Assembly: GCF_016937515.1 (NCBI RefSeq)
Contig: NZ_JAFHKM010000002.1
Coordinates: 3,653,001-3,717,000, forward strand
From: Cohnella algarum
Lineage (GTDB): Bacteria; Bacillota; Bacilli; Paenibacillales; Paenibacillaceae
Reading direction: 5' to 3'
Length of the DNA stretch: 64,000 nt
In this document: one piece after another, positions 52,886 through 61,309 of the stretch
How positions within the stretch are numbered: position 1 is the stretch's first letter
Layout of the letters: every line of letters begins with the position of its first letter
The notes under the pieces: generated by a model
Told to the model about the DNA's origin: nothing
The model's database searches: none
Seen by the model: only the letters and a program-made list of their open reading frames with translations
Made by a program: the position numbers and the translations under genes

Positions 52886-53416
52886 ATGGCAAAGGCAAAA
52901 TGGACGGTAGACGTATCCCACAGCGAAATCGGGTTTTCGGTAAAACACATGATGATCGCGAAAGTGAAAGGCACGTTCCACGGCTTCGAAGCCAGCATCG
53001 AAGCGGATCCGGCGGATTTGACGACGGCGGACATCGAATTCGCGATCGATTTGTCCAGCGTCGACACCCGCAACGCGGACCGCGACAACCACTTGAAATC
53101 GGCCGACTTTTTCGATATCGAGAAGAACCCGAAGCTGCTGTTCAAAGCGACGAAAATCGTTCGCACGGGCGACGACGAATACGATATTACGGGCGACGTC
53201 ACGCTGCATGGCGTCACCCGCTCGGAAACGTTCTCGGCTACGTTCGAGGGCGTCGGCAAAGACCCGTGGGGCAACGAAAAGGCGGGCTTTAGCGCGACCG
53301 GCAGCCTGAAGCGGAGCGATTACGGCTTGACGTACAACGCGGCGCTCGAAACGGGCGGCGTGCTGATCGGCGACGAAGTGAAAATCGCCATCGAAATCGA
53401 AGCGGCCAAAGCTTGA
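52886..53416 (+). CDS. YceI-family protein
   Basis: This 176-residue lipocalin-like protein (WTVDVSHSEIGFSVKHMM, DRDNHLKSADFFDIEKNPKL, ITGDVTLHGVTRSETF) belongs to the YceI family, which binds isoprenoid-type lipids such as polyprenyl chains. It has no signal peptide, as in most Bacillota homologues. I chose ATG 52886 because the AGGAGG is well spaced; ATG 52865 would overlap that site. Flanked by a consensus promoter and a terminator, it is monocistronic and probably well expressed. Confidence 0.92.
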   Translation: MAKAKWTVDVSHSEIGFSVKHMMIAKVKGTFHGFEASIEADPADLTTADIEFAIDLSSVDTRNADRDNHLKSADFFDIEKNPKLLFKATKIVRTGDDEYDITGDVTLHGVTRSETFSATFEGVGKDPWGNEKAGFSATGSLKRSDYGLTYNAALETGGVLIGDEVKIAIEIEAAKA

Positions 53417-53438
53417 GCCGAAGGATATACGGCTGACG

Positions 53439-53468
53439 GAAGGCGTCCGGACGGGCGCCTTCTTTTTT
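53439..53468 (+). terminator. Terminator after yceI
   Basis: GAAGGCG pairs with CGCCTTC across a 10-base loop, followed by six T residues. Confidence 0.9.
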
Positions 53469-53543
53469 AATGCCCGAAAGCATAAGTATGAGGAGGACTG
53501 TCCCTCCTGCCGGGACAGAAGCGAACGGAAGGAGGAGGGCCAT

Positions 53544-54479
53544 TTGCGAAAAAGGTGGGGGAAGCCGCTGCCGCTGCGGCTGAAGTGGAGTCCGCCCGTC
53601 CGCAGATGGGGAGGGAACCGGCCCCGAACGTGGAAAGGGCCGGCCGATCGTCTCGTGCCGCGAAGCCGGGGCTTTGTCGCCCGCCCTTCGAAGGGAGGCG
53701 GCGCTTCGTTCAAATCCCCGAACGGCCCGAAAGGCTGGGCGGTTCGTCCCCGCAGGCGGATGAAGCGGCGGCATTTTTGGCTCATCATGCTGTTGATCGC
53801 GGTGCTCGCATCCATCCAGTCCGTCGTTCTGCTCGACAAGCTGCTGCGGGAGCCGCTCATGTTTCTGGCCAAAGTCCGCACGACGCAGATGGCGACCGAA
53901 GCGATCAATCAGGCGATCAAGAACAATGTATCGGCGCAGGCGGACGGCAGCAGAATGATCAAATGGCAGTTGGACGAATCGGGGGAGACGAGAGGCTTCG
54001 CGATCGACTACAACGAGCAGATGCGCATCACGGCCCAAACGATCGGGATCGTCGAACAGGCGCTGCGAGAGCAAAGCCATCTGTACGCGCGGGTTCCGAT
54101 CGGGCATGCGCTCAAGAGCCCCATCATATCGTCCATCGGCCCAAGCGTCGCCGTCAAGTTCGAGCCTGCGAGCGCGGTTCAGGCCGAGGTGAGAACGCGG
54201 CAGACGAATGCGGGCATCAACAACGTGCTCGTCGAGGTTTACATTCATATCAAAACGAACATTTACGTGCTCATTCCGTTCGACAAGGAATCGAACCCGA
54301 TCGAAACGGAGATTCCGCTTTCCTACGCGATGGTCGTCGGCGACGTTCCGATGTACTATTACGACGGCTCGGGCAACCCGGTCGGCAGCGGCGCGGCCCA
54401 GGCTCCGGTCATTTCCCTGCCCCCCGCTCCGTCTTCGGCCGAAGGGTCGGCGAGCGCGGGAGCGGGCGCCGCGCATTGA
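53544..54479 (+). CDS. yunB: Sporulation protein YunB with long basic N-terminal extension
   Basis: This 311-residue protein carries the YunB core: one transmembrane helix (about residues 78-97, HFWLIMLLIAVLASIQSVVL), then FLAKVRTTQMATEAINQAI and IPFDKESNPIETEIPLSYAM. YunB is a mother-cell sporulation protein needed for efficient spore formation in Bacillus subtilis. The first 75 residues are an Arg/Pro/Gly-rich extension not present in the shorter Bacillus protein. The start is TTG 53544 with AAGGAGGAGG. Part of the extension might be avoided by a later in-frame start such as ATG 53760. In Bacillus it lies next to lytH and lipA, here 4 kb away. Confidence 0.88.
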   Translation: MRKRWGKPLPLRLKWSPPVRRWGGNRPRTWKGPADRLVPRSRGFVARPSKGGGASFKSPNGPKGWAVRPRRRMKRRHFWLIMLLIAVLASIQSVVLLDKLLREPLMFLAKVRTTQMATEAINQAIKNNVSAQADGSRMIKWQLDESGETRGFAIDYNEQMRITAQTIGIVEQALREQSHLYARVPIGHALKSPIISSIGPSVAVKFEPASAVQAEVRTRQTNAGINNVLVEVYIHIKTNIYVLIPFDKESNPIETEIPLSYAMVVGDVPMYYYDGSGNPVGSGAAQAPVISLPPAPSSAEGSASAGAGAAH

Positions 54480-54538
54480 CGATTCGTTAACGGCGTGCGG
54501 ATCGATCGAAAAAACGTTCCCAAATGTTCTAAAATGTG

Positions 54539-54547
54539 TGATATAAT
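54539..54547 (+). promoter_or_regulatory. Extended -10 promoter of the kdu operon
   Basis: TGATATAAT is a perfect TATAAT with the upstream TG of extended -10 promoters; no good -35 box is seen. The preceding bases (AACGTTCCC, AAATGTTCT, AAAATGTGTG) repeat loosely with a 10-base period and could be the DeoR-type operator. Confidence 0.6.
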
Positions 54548-54583
54548 TCAAAACGAACGAAATCAAACAAGGAGGCGTTCGTT

Positions 54584-55417
54584 TTGGATATTCGCCATTC
54601 CACTCATCCGGAGGACATGAAGCGTTACGACACGGAGCAGCTCCGCAAGCACTATTTGATCGAGAAGCTTTTCGAGGCGGACCGTCTTCATATGACGTAC
54701 TCGCATGAGGATCGACTCATTATCGGGGGGGCGCAGCCGGTCAACGAAACGATCGCGCTCGATGCCGGGGATCAATTGAAAACCGAGTACTTCCTGGAAC
54801 GCCGCGAAATCGGCTTCGTCAACATCGGCCACGGCGACGCCGTCGTCACGGCGGACGGGGAACGATACGAGCTGGGCAAACTCGATACGCTGTACGTCGG
54901 CAAAGGCGTTCGCGACGTGAAGCTGTCAAGCAAGGATGCGGCGAATCCGGCGAAGCTGTACTTCTGCTCGGCTCCGGCGCATGCCGTCATTCCGGCCCGC
55001 AAAGTATCGATTCAAGAAGCGAACACGCTCTACCTGGGCTCGCAGGAAACGTCCAACGAACGCGAATTGAACCAGATCATTCACGGAGGCGGCATCCAAA
55101 GCTGTCAGCTGATGATGGGCATCACCGTGCTGAAGCCGGGAAGCGTCTGGAACACGATGCCTTCTCACGTCCATGACCGCCGGATGGAGGCTTATCTCTA
55201 TTTCGATCTTGCCGAAGACGCCCGCGTGTTCCATATGATGGGGCAGCCGCAGGAGACGCGCCATCTGGTCGTCGCGAACGAGCAGGCGATCATTTCGCCG
55301 GCCTGGTCCATTCACTCCGGCGTGGGCACGAGCAATTATACGTTCATTTGGGCGATGGCCGGCGAAAATTATACGTTTACGGATATGGACGTCGTTCCTC
55401 CGAGCGAATTAAAATAG
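54584..55417 (+). CDS. kduI: 5-dehydro-4-deoxy-D-glucuronate isomerase
   Basis: This 277-residue cupin enzyme converts 5-keto-4-deoxyuronate (DKI) to 3-deoxy-D-glycero-2,5-hexodiulosonate in pectin and glycosaminoglycan breakdown. It begins MDIRHSTHPEDMKRYDTEQL, typical of KduI. Metal ligands are in MPSHVHDRRMEAYLYFDL (two His and a Glu) and SPAWSIHSGVG (His). The start is TTG 54584 with AAGGAGG, giving the canonical length. It leads an operon with a DeoR regulator and kduD. Confidence 0.96.
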   Translation: MDIRHSTHPEDMKRYDTEQLRKHYLIEKLFEADRLHMTYSHEDRLIIGGAQPVNETIALDAGDQLKTEYFLERREIGFVNIGHGDAVVTADGERYELGKLDTLYVGKGVRDVKLSSKDAANPAKLYFCSAPAHAVIPARKVSIQEANTLYLGSQETSNERELNQIIHGGGIQSCQLMMGITVLKPGSVWNTMPSHVHDRRMEAYLYFDLAEDARVFHMMGQPQETRHLVVANEQAIISPAWSIHSGVGTSNYTFIWAMAGENYTFTDMDVVPPSELK

Positions 55418-55440
55418 GAAAGCCGCGCTTTTGGAGCGCA

Positions 55441-55459
55441 CCGCGAGTTCATCTCGCGG
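55441..55459 (+). other. Hairpin between kduI and the DeoR gene
   Basis: CCGCGAG and CTCGCGG pair perfectly around TTCAT. Without a T-run it probably stabilises or processes the message and may reduce expression of the regulator relative to kduI. Confidence 0.6.
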
Positions 55460-55487
55460 GAGTTTGGCAAGGGAGGACAAGAGCATC

Positions 55488-56246
55488 ATGCTGGCCGCTG
55501 CACGTCAACAGTCGATACTGGAGCTGCTTCAGACTGCCGGAACCGTCCAGGTGTCCGATCTGAGCGAACGATTCGGCGTCACGAAAAAGACGATTCGCGA
55601 GGATTTGGAGAAGCTGGAGGAAAAAGGCCTTCTGAAAAGGACGCACGGAGGCGCGGTGGCCGCAGCGGAGGAGCCGGAGCCCCTGCTCCCTTTGCAAATT
55701 CCGAACACGAAGCATCCGGACGAGAAAATCAGCATCGCCGTCCACGCGTTGAAATACATCAAGCGGGACGATATCATCGCGCTCGACGCGGGCAGCACGA
55801 CGCTGGAAATCGCGAAGCGTTTGCCCAACGAGCCGCTGACGGTCATCACGAACGATTTGCTCATTATTCACGAGCTGATCGGCAAGGATCGGATCCGGCT
55901 CGTCGTGCCTGGCGGCTACCGCCAGCGAAACGTCCTGATCGGAAACGACGTGCTGGACTGGCTGTCGCGGCTTAACGTGCAGAAGCTGTTTCTGTCCGCC
56001 ACGGGCGTGCACGAAAAATACGGCCTGACCGTATTCACGAACGAGCTGATCGAATTGAAAAAAGCATACATGGCAAGCGCCAAAGAAATTTACTGCGTCG
56101 CTGATCACAGCAAATTCGACCGCGCCGCGCTGCTGACGTTCGCATCGCTGGCGGAGATCGACCTGCTGATCACGGACGCGGGATTGTCCGAAGAGGTCGA
56201 AAAGCGCTACAAGGGAGGTTCGGTCAACATTGAAAGAGCTGTTTGA
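55488..56246 (+). CDS. DeoR-family transcriptional repressor of the kdu operon
   Basis: This 252-residue regulator has the N-terminal DeoR helix-turn-helix (SILELLQTAGTVQVSDLSER, FGVTKKTIREDLEKLEEKGL). A C-terminal sugar-phosphate-binding domain of the DeoRC type follows (DDIIALDAGSTTLEIAKRLP). ATG 55488 follows GGGAGGA. Its 3' end overlaps kduD by 17 bases. Lying between kduI and kduD, it most likely controls this operon in response to an uronate intermediate. Confidence 0.92.
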   Translation: MLAAARQQSILELLQTAGTVQVSDLSERFGVTKKTIREDLEKLEEKGLLKRTHGGAVAAAEEPEPLLPLQIPNTKHPDEKISIAVHALKYIKRDDIIALDAGSTTLEIAKRLPNEPLTVITNDLLIIHELIGKDRIRLVVPGGYRQRNVLIGNDVLDWLSRLNVQKLFLSATGVHEKYGLTVFTNELIELKKAYMASAKEIYCVADHSKFDRAALLTFASLAEIDLLITDAGLSEEVEKRYKGGSVNIERAV

Positions 56247-56988
56247 TTTGACGGGCCGCGCGGCGGTCGTCACCGGAGCGGGCCGCGGCTTGGGCGCCGC
56301 GATCGCCGTGGGTCTTGCCGCCGCCGGCGCCGATGTCGCGCTGGTGACGAACCGCACGCCGGCGGAAGAAACGAAAAGCAAGATCGAGGCGCTCGGCCGC
56401 AAGGCCGTCGCGCTGACGGCCGACGTGAGCGATCGGGCCGCGCTGCCGAACTTGATCGACGAGACGCTCGGCGCGTTCGGCCGAATCGACGTGCTCGTGA
56501 ACAATGCCGGCATCATCCGGCGCACGCCGGCCGCCGAGCACAGCTACGAAGATTGGCAGGCGGTTCTCGACGTCAATCTGAACTCGGTTTTCGTCTTGTC
56601 CCAGCTGGCCGGACGGGCGATGATCGAGCAGGGCTCCGGCAAAATCGTCAACATCGCTTCGATGCTGTCGTTCCAGGGCGGCATCAACGTTCCGGGCTAC
56701 ACGGCGAGCAAGCACGCCGTGGCGGGGCTGACGAAAGCGCTCGCCAACGAGTGGGCGTCCAAAAACGTACAGGTCAACGCGATCGCTCCCGGGTACATGA
56801 GCACGGACAACACGGAAGCGCTCCGCAACGACCCGGTGCGAAGCCGCCAGATTTTGGAGCGGATTCCGGCGGGCCGCTGGGGGACGGACCAGGATCTGGT
56901 CGGTCCGGCCGTCATGCTCGCTTCCCGCGCGTCCGACTACATGAACGGACACGTCTTGTGCGTGGACGGCGGATGGATGGTTCGCTGA
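56230..56988 (+). CDS. kduD: 2-dehydro-3-deoxy-D-gluconate 5-dehydrogenase
   Basis: This 252-residue short-chain dehydrogenase reduces the KduI product to 2-keto-3-deoxygluconate. The cofactor motif is TGAGRGLGAAIA (about residue 15), the NNAG block is VLVNNAGIIRRTP, and the catalytic Tyr-Lys pair is in VPGYTASKHAV. The N-terminus MKELFDLTGRAAVVTGAGRG is typical of KduD. The start is TTG 56230 inside the DeoR gene, with GGAGG 8-12 bases upstream. A strong terminator follows. Confidence 0.93.
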   Translation: MKELFDLTGRAAVVTGAGRGLGAAIAVGLAAAGADVALVTNRTPAEETKSKIEALGRKAVALTADVSDRAALPNLIDETLGAFGRIDVLVNNAGIIRRTPAAEHSYEDWQAVLDVNLNSVFVLSQLAGRAMIEQGSGKIVNIASMLSFQGGINVPGYTASKHAVAGLTKALANEWASKNVQVNAIAPGYMSTDNTEALRNDPVRSRQILERIPAGRWGTDQDLVGPAVMLASRASDYMNGHVLCVDGGWMVR

Positions 56989-57033
56989 ACCGCCGCCGCC
57001 GGCCGCCGCGCCGCCCGGACAACCGGCGGCGGC

Positions 57034-57078
57034 AAATGCCTCTCGCTTCGGCTTCGGCCGAAGCAAGAGGCATTTTTT
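57034..57078 (+). terminator. Terminator of the kdu operon
   Basis: AAATGCCTCT and AGAGGCATTT with an inner GCTTCGG/CCGAAGC stem form a long hairpin followed by TTTTTT. Confidence 0.95.
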
Positions 57079-57193
57079 AATGGAATCGCCCGATCGGACA
57101 ACATCCAACGAGGGACAGCCGGCGACAAAACAGTTGCATTCCGGTGGCCGCTTGTCCATCATAGAAAACGATAACCTTAAGAAGAGGTGGCCT

Positions 57194-58117
57194 ATGAACC
57201 GAGTGCTCGTAGTCGGAAGCATCAATATGGATTTGGTTAATCACGTTGACGAATTTCCGCTGCCCGGGGAAACGATACACGGTCGCGGAGTCGATTATTT
57301 GCCCGGAGGGAAGGGCGCCAACCAGGCGGTGGCCGCCGCCAGAGCCGGCGGGGACGTGCGCATGGTCGGCGCGGTGGGGGACGACACATTCGGTCCACAA
57401 CTGCTCGCTTCCTTGCGGAATTCGGGGGTTGGAACCGAGTCGGTGGCCGTCAAGCAAGGCACATCCGGCCTGGCTTTCATAACCGTTTCGGGCAGCGGGG
57501 AAAATCAAATCATTTTATCCGCCGGAAGCAACGGCCGCCTGACGCCCGAAGACGTCCCCGCGGAACGGCTCGCGTCGGCCGATTGGGTGCTGCTGCAAAA
57601 CGAAATCCCTTGGGCGGTCAACCGCCACGTGCTCGAACAATGCCGCGGCTTGGGCGTCAAGGTCATGTACAATCCGGCCCCGGCCCGGCCGATCGATGCG
57701 GACGCGTATCCGCTGATCGACGTCATCGTCGTGAACGAGACGGAAGCGGAAACGCTGACCGGCATCGAGGTCGGAAATCGCGACGATGCCGAAGCGGCGG
57801 CGCGTGAATTGCTTCGCCGCGGCGTCCGCTGCGTCATCGTAACGCTCGGCGCGAAAGGCTCGCTTTGCCTGGGGGGCGAGGGAGAAGCGTTTTTTACGCC
57901 GGCATTTTCCGTAACCCCCGTCGACACGACGGCCGCCGGGGACACGTTTATCGGCGCGTTTGCCGCCGCCTGCGCGAACGGGACGCCGTCTTCCGAGGCG
58001 CTGCGTTTCGCTTCCGCTGCGGCCGCGCTGGCCGTCGGCCGAAAAGGAGCCCAATCGTCGATTCCGGAACGCGGCGATATCGTCCGTCTGCTCGAAGCGG
58101 ACGCGGCCGCGAATTAA
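57194..58117 (+). CDS. rbsK: Ribokinase-family sugar kinase
   Basis: This 307-residue PfkB kinase has the ribokinase signatures GSINMDLVNHV, FPLPGETI and YLPGGKGANQAVAAARAGG near the N-terminus. The anion-hole and catalytic motif is DTTAAGDTFIGAFAAA near residue 246. By sequence it phosphorylates ribose at O5. Standing just after the kdu operon it could instead act on 2-keto-3-deoxygluconate, but KdgK proteins usually lack the ribokinase NMDLV/PGGKGAN blocks. ATG 57194 follows AGAGGTGG. It converges with the lytH-like gene, only 15 bases away. Confidence 0.88.
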   Translation: MNRVLVVGSINMDLVNHVDEFPLPGETIHGRGVDYLPGGKGANQAVAAARAGGDVRMVGAVGDDTFGPQLLASLRNSGVGTESVAVKQGTSGLAFITVSGSGENQIILSAGSNGRLTPEDVPAERLASADWVLLQNEIPWAVNRHVLEQCRGLGVKVMYNPAPARPIDADAYPLIDVIVVNETEAETLTGIEVGNRDDAEAAARELLRRGVRCVIVTLGAKGSLCLGGEGEAFFTPAFSVTPVDTTAAGDTFIGAFAAACANGTPSSEALRFASAAAALAVGRKGAQSSIPERGDIVRLLEADAAAN

Positions 58118-58132
58118 CGGGCGCAAATCAAG

Positions 58133-59209
58133 CTACTTGCGGCGATGCGCCTTCAGCGCGTTCCGTTCGGAACGCTCCCATTTGCGAAGCAGCGGATAGG
58201 GGTCGAACGCCCATTCCACGAGGCCTCGGTCGCGGTAGACGCCATAATGCAAATGCGGCGGAAATTTGCCCGAGGTTCCGGGGCGGCCGTACCCCGAGCT
58301 GCCGACCCATCCGATGACCTGGCCCGGTTTCACGACATCGCCGATCTTGATTTTTTTATCGAAGCCGGACAGATGAGCGTAATAATGATACAGATTGTCA
58401 AGGTCGCGGATGCCGATTCGCCAGCCGCCGTACGGGTTCCAGCCCTTCACTTCGACGATGCCGTAGCCGGTGCTGCGAACGGGGATCCCGTGGGCGGCGA
58501 AAATGTCCGTTCCTTCGTGTATCCGCGCCCCGCCCCAGCCGCGGCTGTTGCCCCAGGTGCTCCTGTAGGAGTATACCGAACCGATGGGCAGCGGGAAGGC
58601 GTGATCGGACAAGTCGAGTTTTCCGAACGTCTCGTACAGCTGGGAAAATTGCAATACGCGCTGCACCGCTCTCGTGTTGTGGTAGTATTCCCACAGTCCG
58701 ATGGCAAAGTCGTCTCCGGATATGCCGCCCTGCGACCGGATGCGCGCGGCGACGGAATAGAGGAGGTCGGCGGCATCCCCGCGGTCCGCGATCCCGTCTC
58801 CGGAGCCGTCCCTGCCGATCCCGCGGAACAAGCGGATGGACAGCGGATTCTTGTCCTCGGCGTCCGGGTTCAAAGGGCCGGCCCATTGTTCGGCCGGAAT
58901 ATAAATGCCGGCAAGCGCTTTTTCGGGCAACGGCCGGCTTTTCGGATGAGCCCGGGACAGCGTCCGTTCGTACTGATCGATCGCGGCGATGGAATGCCAG
59001 GGCAAATCCGTCATGAGCCCGACGCGTTCGTAAAGCTGGCGAAGCGCTGCTTCTTTGGTTTCGGGAGGCGTTCCTTCGGCTTTCGGCGCGGCCGCGGTAT
59101 CGTTCGCGTTGATCAATGCGCACAAGCCGATCGTTCCCGCGGCTGCGACTGCGGCAAGTTTTGCGAACATGCGGCGCCCGAACGGCGAATGAACGTTTTT
59201 CCGTTTCAT
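58133..59209 (-). CDS. LytH-like sporulation M23 metallopeptidase
   Basis: This 358-residue exported enzyme has an N-terminal hydrophobic segment (about residues 14-34), a middle helical domain and a C-terminal M23/LytM peptidase. Zinc ligands are in [13 protein letters not shown] (HxxxD) and [10 protein letters not shown] (HxH). Its divergent position next to lipA and near yunB matches Bacillus subtilis lytH (yunA), the L-alanyl-D-glutamate endopeptidase that remodels spore cortex. I chose ATG 59209 because AAAGGAGG precedes it; an upstream ATG at 59230 would bypass this site. Confidence 0.88.
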   Translation of the reverse strand: MKRKNVHSPFGRRMFAKLAAVAAAGTIGLCALINANDTAAAPKAEGTPPETKEAALRQLYERVGLMTDLPWHSIAAIDQYERTLSRAHPKSRPLPEKALAGIYIPAEQWAGPLNPDAEDKNPLSIRLFRGIGRDGSGDGIADRGDAADLLYSVAARIRSQGGISGDDFAIGLWEYYHNTRAVQRVLQFSQLYETFGKLDLSDHAFPLPIGSVYSYRSTWGNSRGWGGARIHEGTDIFAAHGIPVRSTGYGIVEVKGWNPYGGWRIGIRDLDNLYHYYAHLSGFDKKIKIGDVVKPGQVIGWVGSSGYGRPGTSGKFPPHLHYGVYRDRGLVEWAFDPYPLLRKWERSERNALKAHRRK

Positions 59210-59251
59210 GAAACCCCTCCTTTTGCGCATAAGGATATGGTTTGCAGAACG

Positions 59252-59279
59252 TTGGTTTTTATGTGAAACCTGTTATAAT
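59252..59279 (+). promoter_or_regulatory. Promoter of the lipA operon
   Basis: TTGGTT (59252-59257) and a perfect TATAAT (59274-59279), spaced 16 bases, lie in the divergent lytH/lipA gap. Confidence 0.7.
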
Positions 59280-59306
59280 AAAGGGGACAGAAAGAGGGGA
59301 ATGCCG

Positions 59307-60194
59307 ATGACAACGGGCGCTAAGCCGCGCAAGCCGGATTGGCTGCGCATCAAGCTTACGACAGGCGATAATTATCGCGAAATCAAGGACATGATGAGGA
59401 CGAAGACCCTCCATACCGTATGCGAGGAGGCGCGCTGTCCGAATATATACGAGTGTTGGGCGAACCGGACCGCGACGTTTATGATTTTGGGCGACATTTG
59501 CACGCGCGCCTGCCGCTTTTGCGCCGTCAAAACCGGCCTCCCGACGGAGCTGGATCTTCAGGAGCCGGAGCGGGTGGCGGAAGCCGCGGAGCAGATGAAT
59601 TTGCGCCACTGCGTCGTGACGTCGGTCGCGCGCGACGATCTGAAGGACGGAGGCGCTTCGATTTTCGCGGCTACGATCCGTGCGATCCGCGCCAGACTGC
59701 CGTTTTGCAGCGTGGAAGTGCTGATCCCCGATTTTCAGGGCAATTGGGAAGCGCTCAAAATCGTCATGGATGCCAAGCCGGATATTTTGAATCATAATAT
59801 CGAGACGGTAGCGAGAACGAGCGACCGGGTTCGGGCCAAAGCCAAATATCCCCGTTCGCTTGAGCTTTTGCGGCAGGCCAAGCTGATGGCGCCGAACATT
59901 CCGACCAAATCGAGCATCATGCTCGGCGTCGGCGAAACGAACGAGGAAGTGCTGCAGGCGATGGACGACCTGAGAGCGGTCGATTGCGATATTTTGACGC
60001 TCGGACAATATTTGCAGCCGACCCCGAACCATCTGGAGGTCGACCGATACGTTCATCCGGACGACTTCGCATGGCTGAAGAAAGAAGGCCTAACGCGAGG
60101 CTTTTCCCATGTGGAATCCGGTCCGTTCGTTCGCAGCTCGTATCATGCCCACGAGCAAGTGCAATCCGCCGCCGCCACGAAAGCTCAGGGCTGA
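59307..60194 (+). CDS. lipA: Lipoyl synthase
   Basis: This 295-residue radical SAM enzyme inserts two sulfur atoms into protein-bound octanoate to make lipoyl cofactors. The radical SAM cluster motif is CTRACRFC (CxxxCxxC) near residue 68. The auxiliary cluster cysteines are in [13 protein letters not shown] near residue 36. The conserved C-terminal [13 protein letters not shown] supplies the RSSY motif. ATG 59307 is 7 bases after GAGGGG; ATG 59301 is too close to that site. The lipA-yutD order is shared with Bacillus. Confidence 0.96.
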   Translation: MTTGAKPRKPDWLRIKLTTGDNYREIKDMMRTKTLHTVCEEARCPNIYECWANRTATFMILGDICTRACRFCAVKTGLPTELDLQEPERVAEAAEQMNLRHCVVTSVARDDLKDGGASIFAATIRAIRARLPFCSVEVLIPDFQGNWEALKIVMDAKPDILNHNIETVARTSDRVRAKAKYPRSLELLRQAKLMAPNIPTKSSIMLGVGETNEEVLQAMDDLRAVDCDILTLGQYLQPTPNHLEVDRYVHPDDFAWLKKEGLTRGFSHVESGPFVRSSYHAHEQVQSAAATKAQG

Positions 60195-60258
60195 TATTAC
60201 AGCGGAGTCGGATTGATGACGGGGTCAACTCGACGGACGTTCGGGAGGAGAAGCATTC

Positions 60259-61260
60259 GTGATCTACTTGACTGAAGGAAGCGCCTATACGATCGTCCAC
60301 GATCATAAAAACGGGTGGAACCCCGAGGCGTTTCGCGCAAGGTACAGCGAAGTGCTGGACCGTTACGATTATGTCGTCGGGGACTGGGGTTACAATCAAC
60401 TCCGACTGAAAGGTTTTTTTCGCGAACCGAACCCTAAAGGTCCGAAAGATTCGGTCATTTCCAATCTGGCGGATTATTTGAACGAATATTGCAATTTCGG
60501 GTGCGCTTTTTTCGTGCTCGAGAAAACCGATCCCAAATCGGTGCCCGAGTCGCTCGTGACCGATTTGACCGCCGCGGCGGAACAAGCCGCCGAATCGTCC
60601 GAGGGCGATGACGATTCGCAAGCGGCGGCTTCGGCGCAGGGCAACGGCCTGATTCTTCGGTGGCCGCTGAAGGACCGGCCGATCGGGCGCGTGCCGGGCA
60701 CGAGCCCGTCGGCGGTAGCGAGGGCGGTTTCCGAAGGCGCGGAGCGCAGGGCGGCCGCCCAGGCGCAAGCGGCGGGCGGCAGTTCTCCGGCCGTCGGCGG
60801 ACGGTCGGAAGCTTCGCGCAAGCCCGGGCAGGATGGCGGCGGACAAGCCGGTTCAGGAAGGACGTTTTCCCGTCCTTCCGACGCCTCCGGCGGCCGCAAC
60901 GGCGACCGCCGGCCCCAGCAAGCCGGCGGCCCGCGCGGCGGCGGCTCCTCTTCGGCCGAACAGGGCAAAAGGTCCGGAGGCCCGCATCATAAGCCCCCGC
61001 AGCACCATAACGGCGGGGGGAGCAAGGAACCGCGCGAGCGGAGCGGCGCGAACGGCCACGACGGTTCCGTCCAGGCCGAGGCGGCGCACGGTTCGCAATC
61101 GCGTTCGGGCGGCCGCTGGTCCGGCAAAAACCGCCGCCGCGGCAGCGGCTTCAATAACGGCGGCAAGCCGAACCGGCCCCGCCATGACGGCGGCGCTCCG
61201 CGTCCCGAAGGGGGACGCCGGCCTCCGGAGCTTGGCAATCCGTCCGGCGGCGAACGCTGA
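60259..61260 (+). CDS. yutD: YutD-domain protein with long Gly/Arg-rich tail
   Basis: Residues 1-90 (MIYLTEGSAYTIVHDHKNGW, YDYVVGDWGYNQLRLKGFF, DYLNEYCNFGCAFFVLEK) are a YutD domain. Bacillus YutD is about 100 residues, but this protein is 333. The remaining 240 residues are disordered and rich in Gly, Arg, Pro, Ser and His, with RGG-like and basic clusters (SGGRWSGKNRRRGSG, then HHKPPQHHNGGG), as in RNA-binding tails. The start is GTG 60259 with GGGAGGAG. It follows lipA in the conserved order and is closed by a strong terminator. Confidence 0.88.
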   Translation: MIYLTEGSAYTIVHDHKNGWNPEAFRARYSEVLDRYDYVVGDWGYNQLRLKGFFREPNPKGPKDSVISNLADYLNEYCNFGCAFFVLEKTDPKSVPESLVTDLTAAAEQAAESSEGDDDSQAAASAQGNGLILRWPLKDRPIGRVPGTSPSAVARAVSEGAERRAAAQAQAAGGSSPAVGGRSEASRKPGQDGGGQAGSGRTFSRPSDASGGRNGDRRPQQAGGPRGGGSSSAEQGKRSGGPHHKPPQHHNGGGSKEPRERSGANGHDGSVQAEAAHGSQSRSGGRWSGKNRRRGSGFNNGGKPNRPRHDGGAPRPEGGRRPPELGNPSGGER

Positions 61261-61272
61261 TCCGCAACGTTC

Positions 61273-61309
61273 AAAGGCTCTTCCGCGAAAGCTGCGGAAG
61301 AGCCTTTTT
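61273..61309 (+). terminator. Terminator of the lipA-yutD operon
   Basis: AAAGGCTCTTCCGC pairs perfectly with GCGGAAGAGCCTTT around a 7-base loop, followed by T residues. Confidence 0.95.

Noticed and set aside
57194..58117. Annotation as 2-keto-3-deoxygluconate kinase (kdgK)
   Set aside because: Context fits, but the N-terminal NMDLV and PGGKGANQAV blocks are ribokinase signatures.
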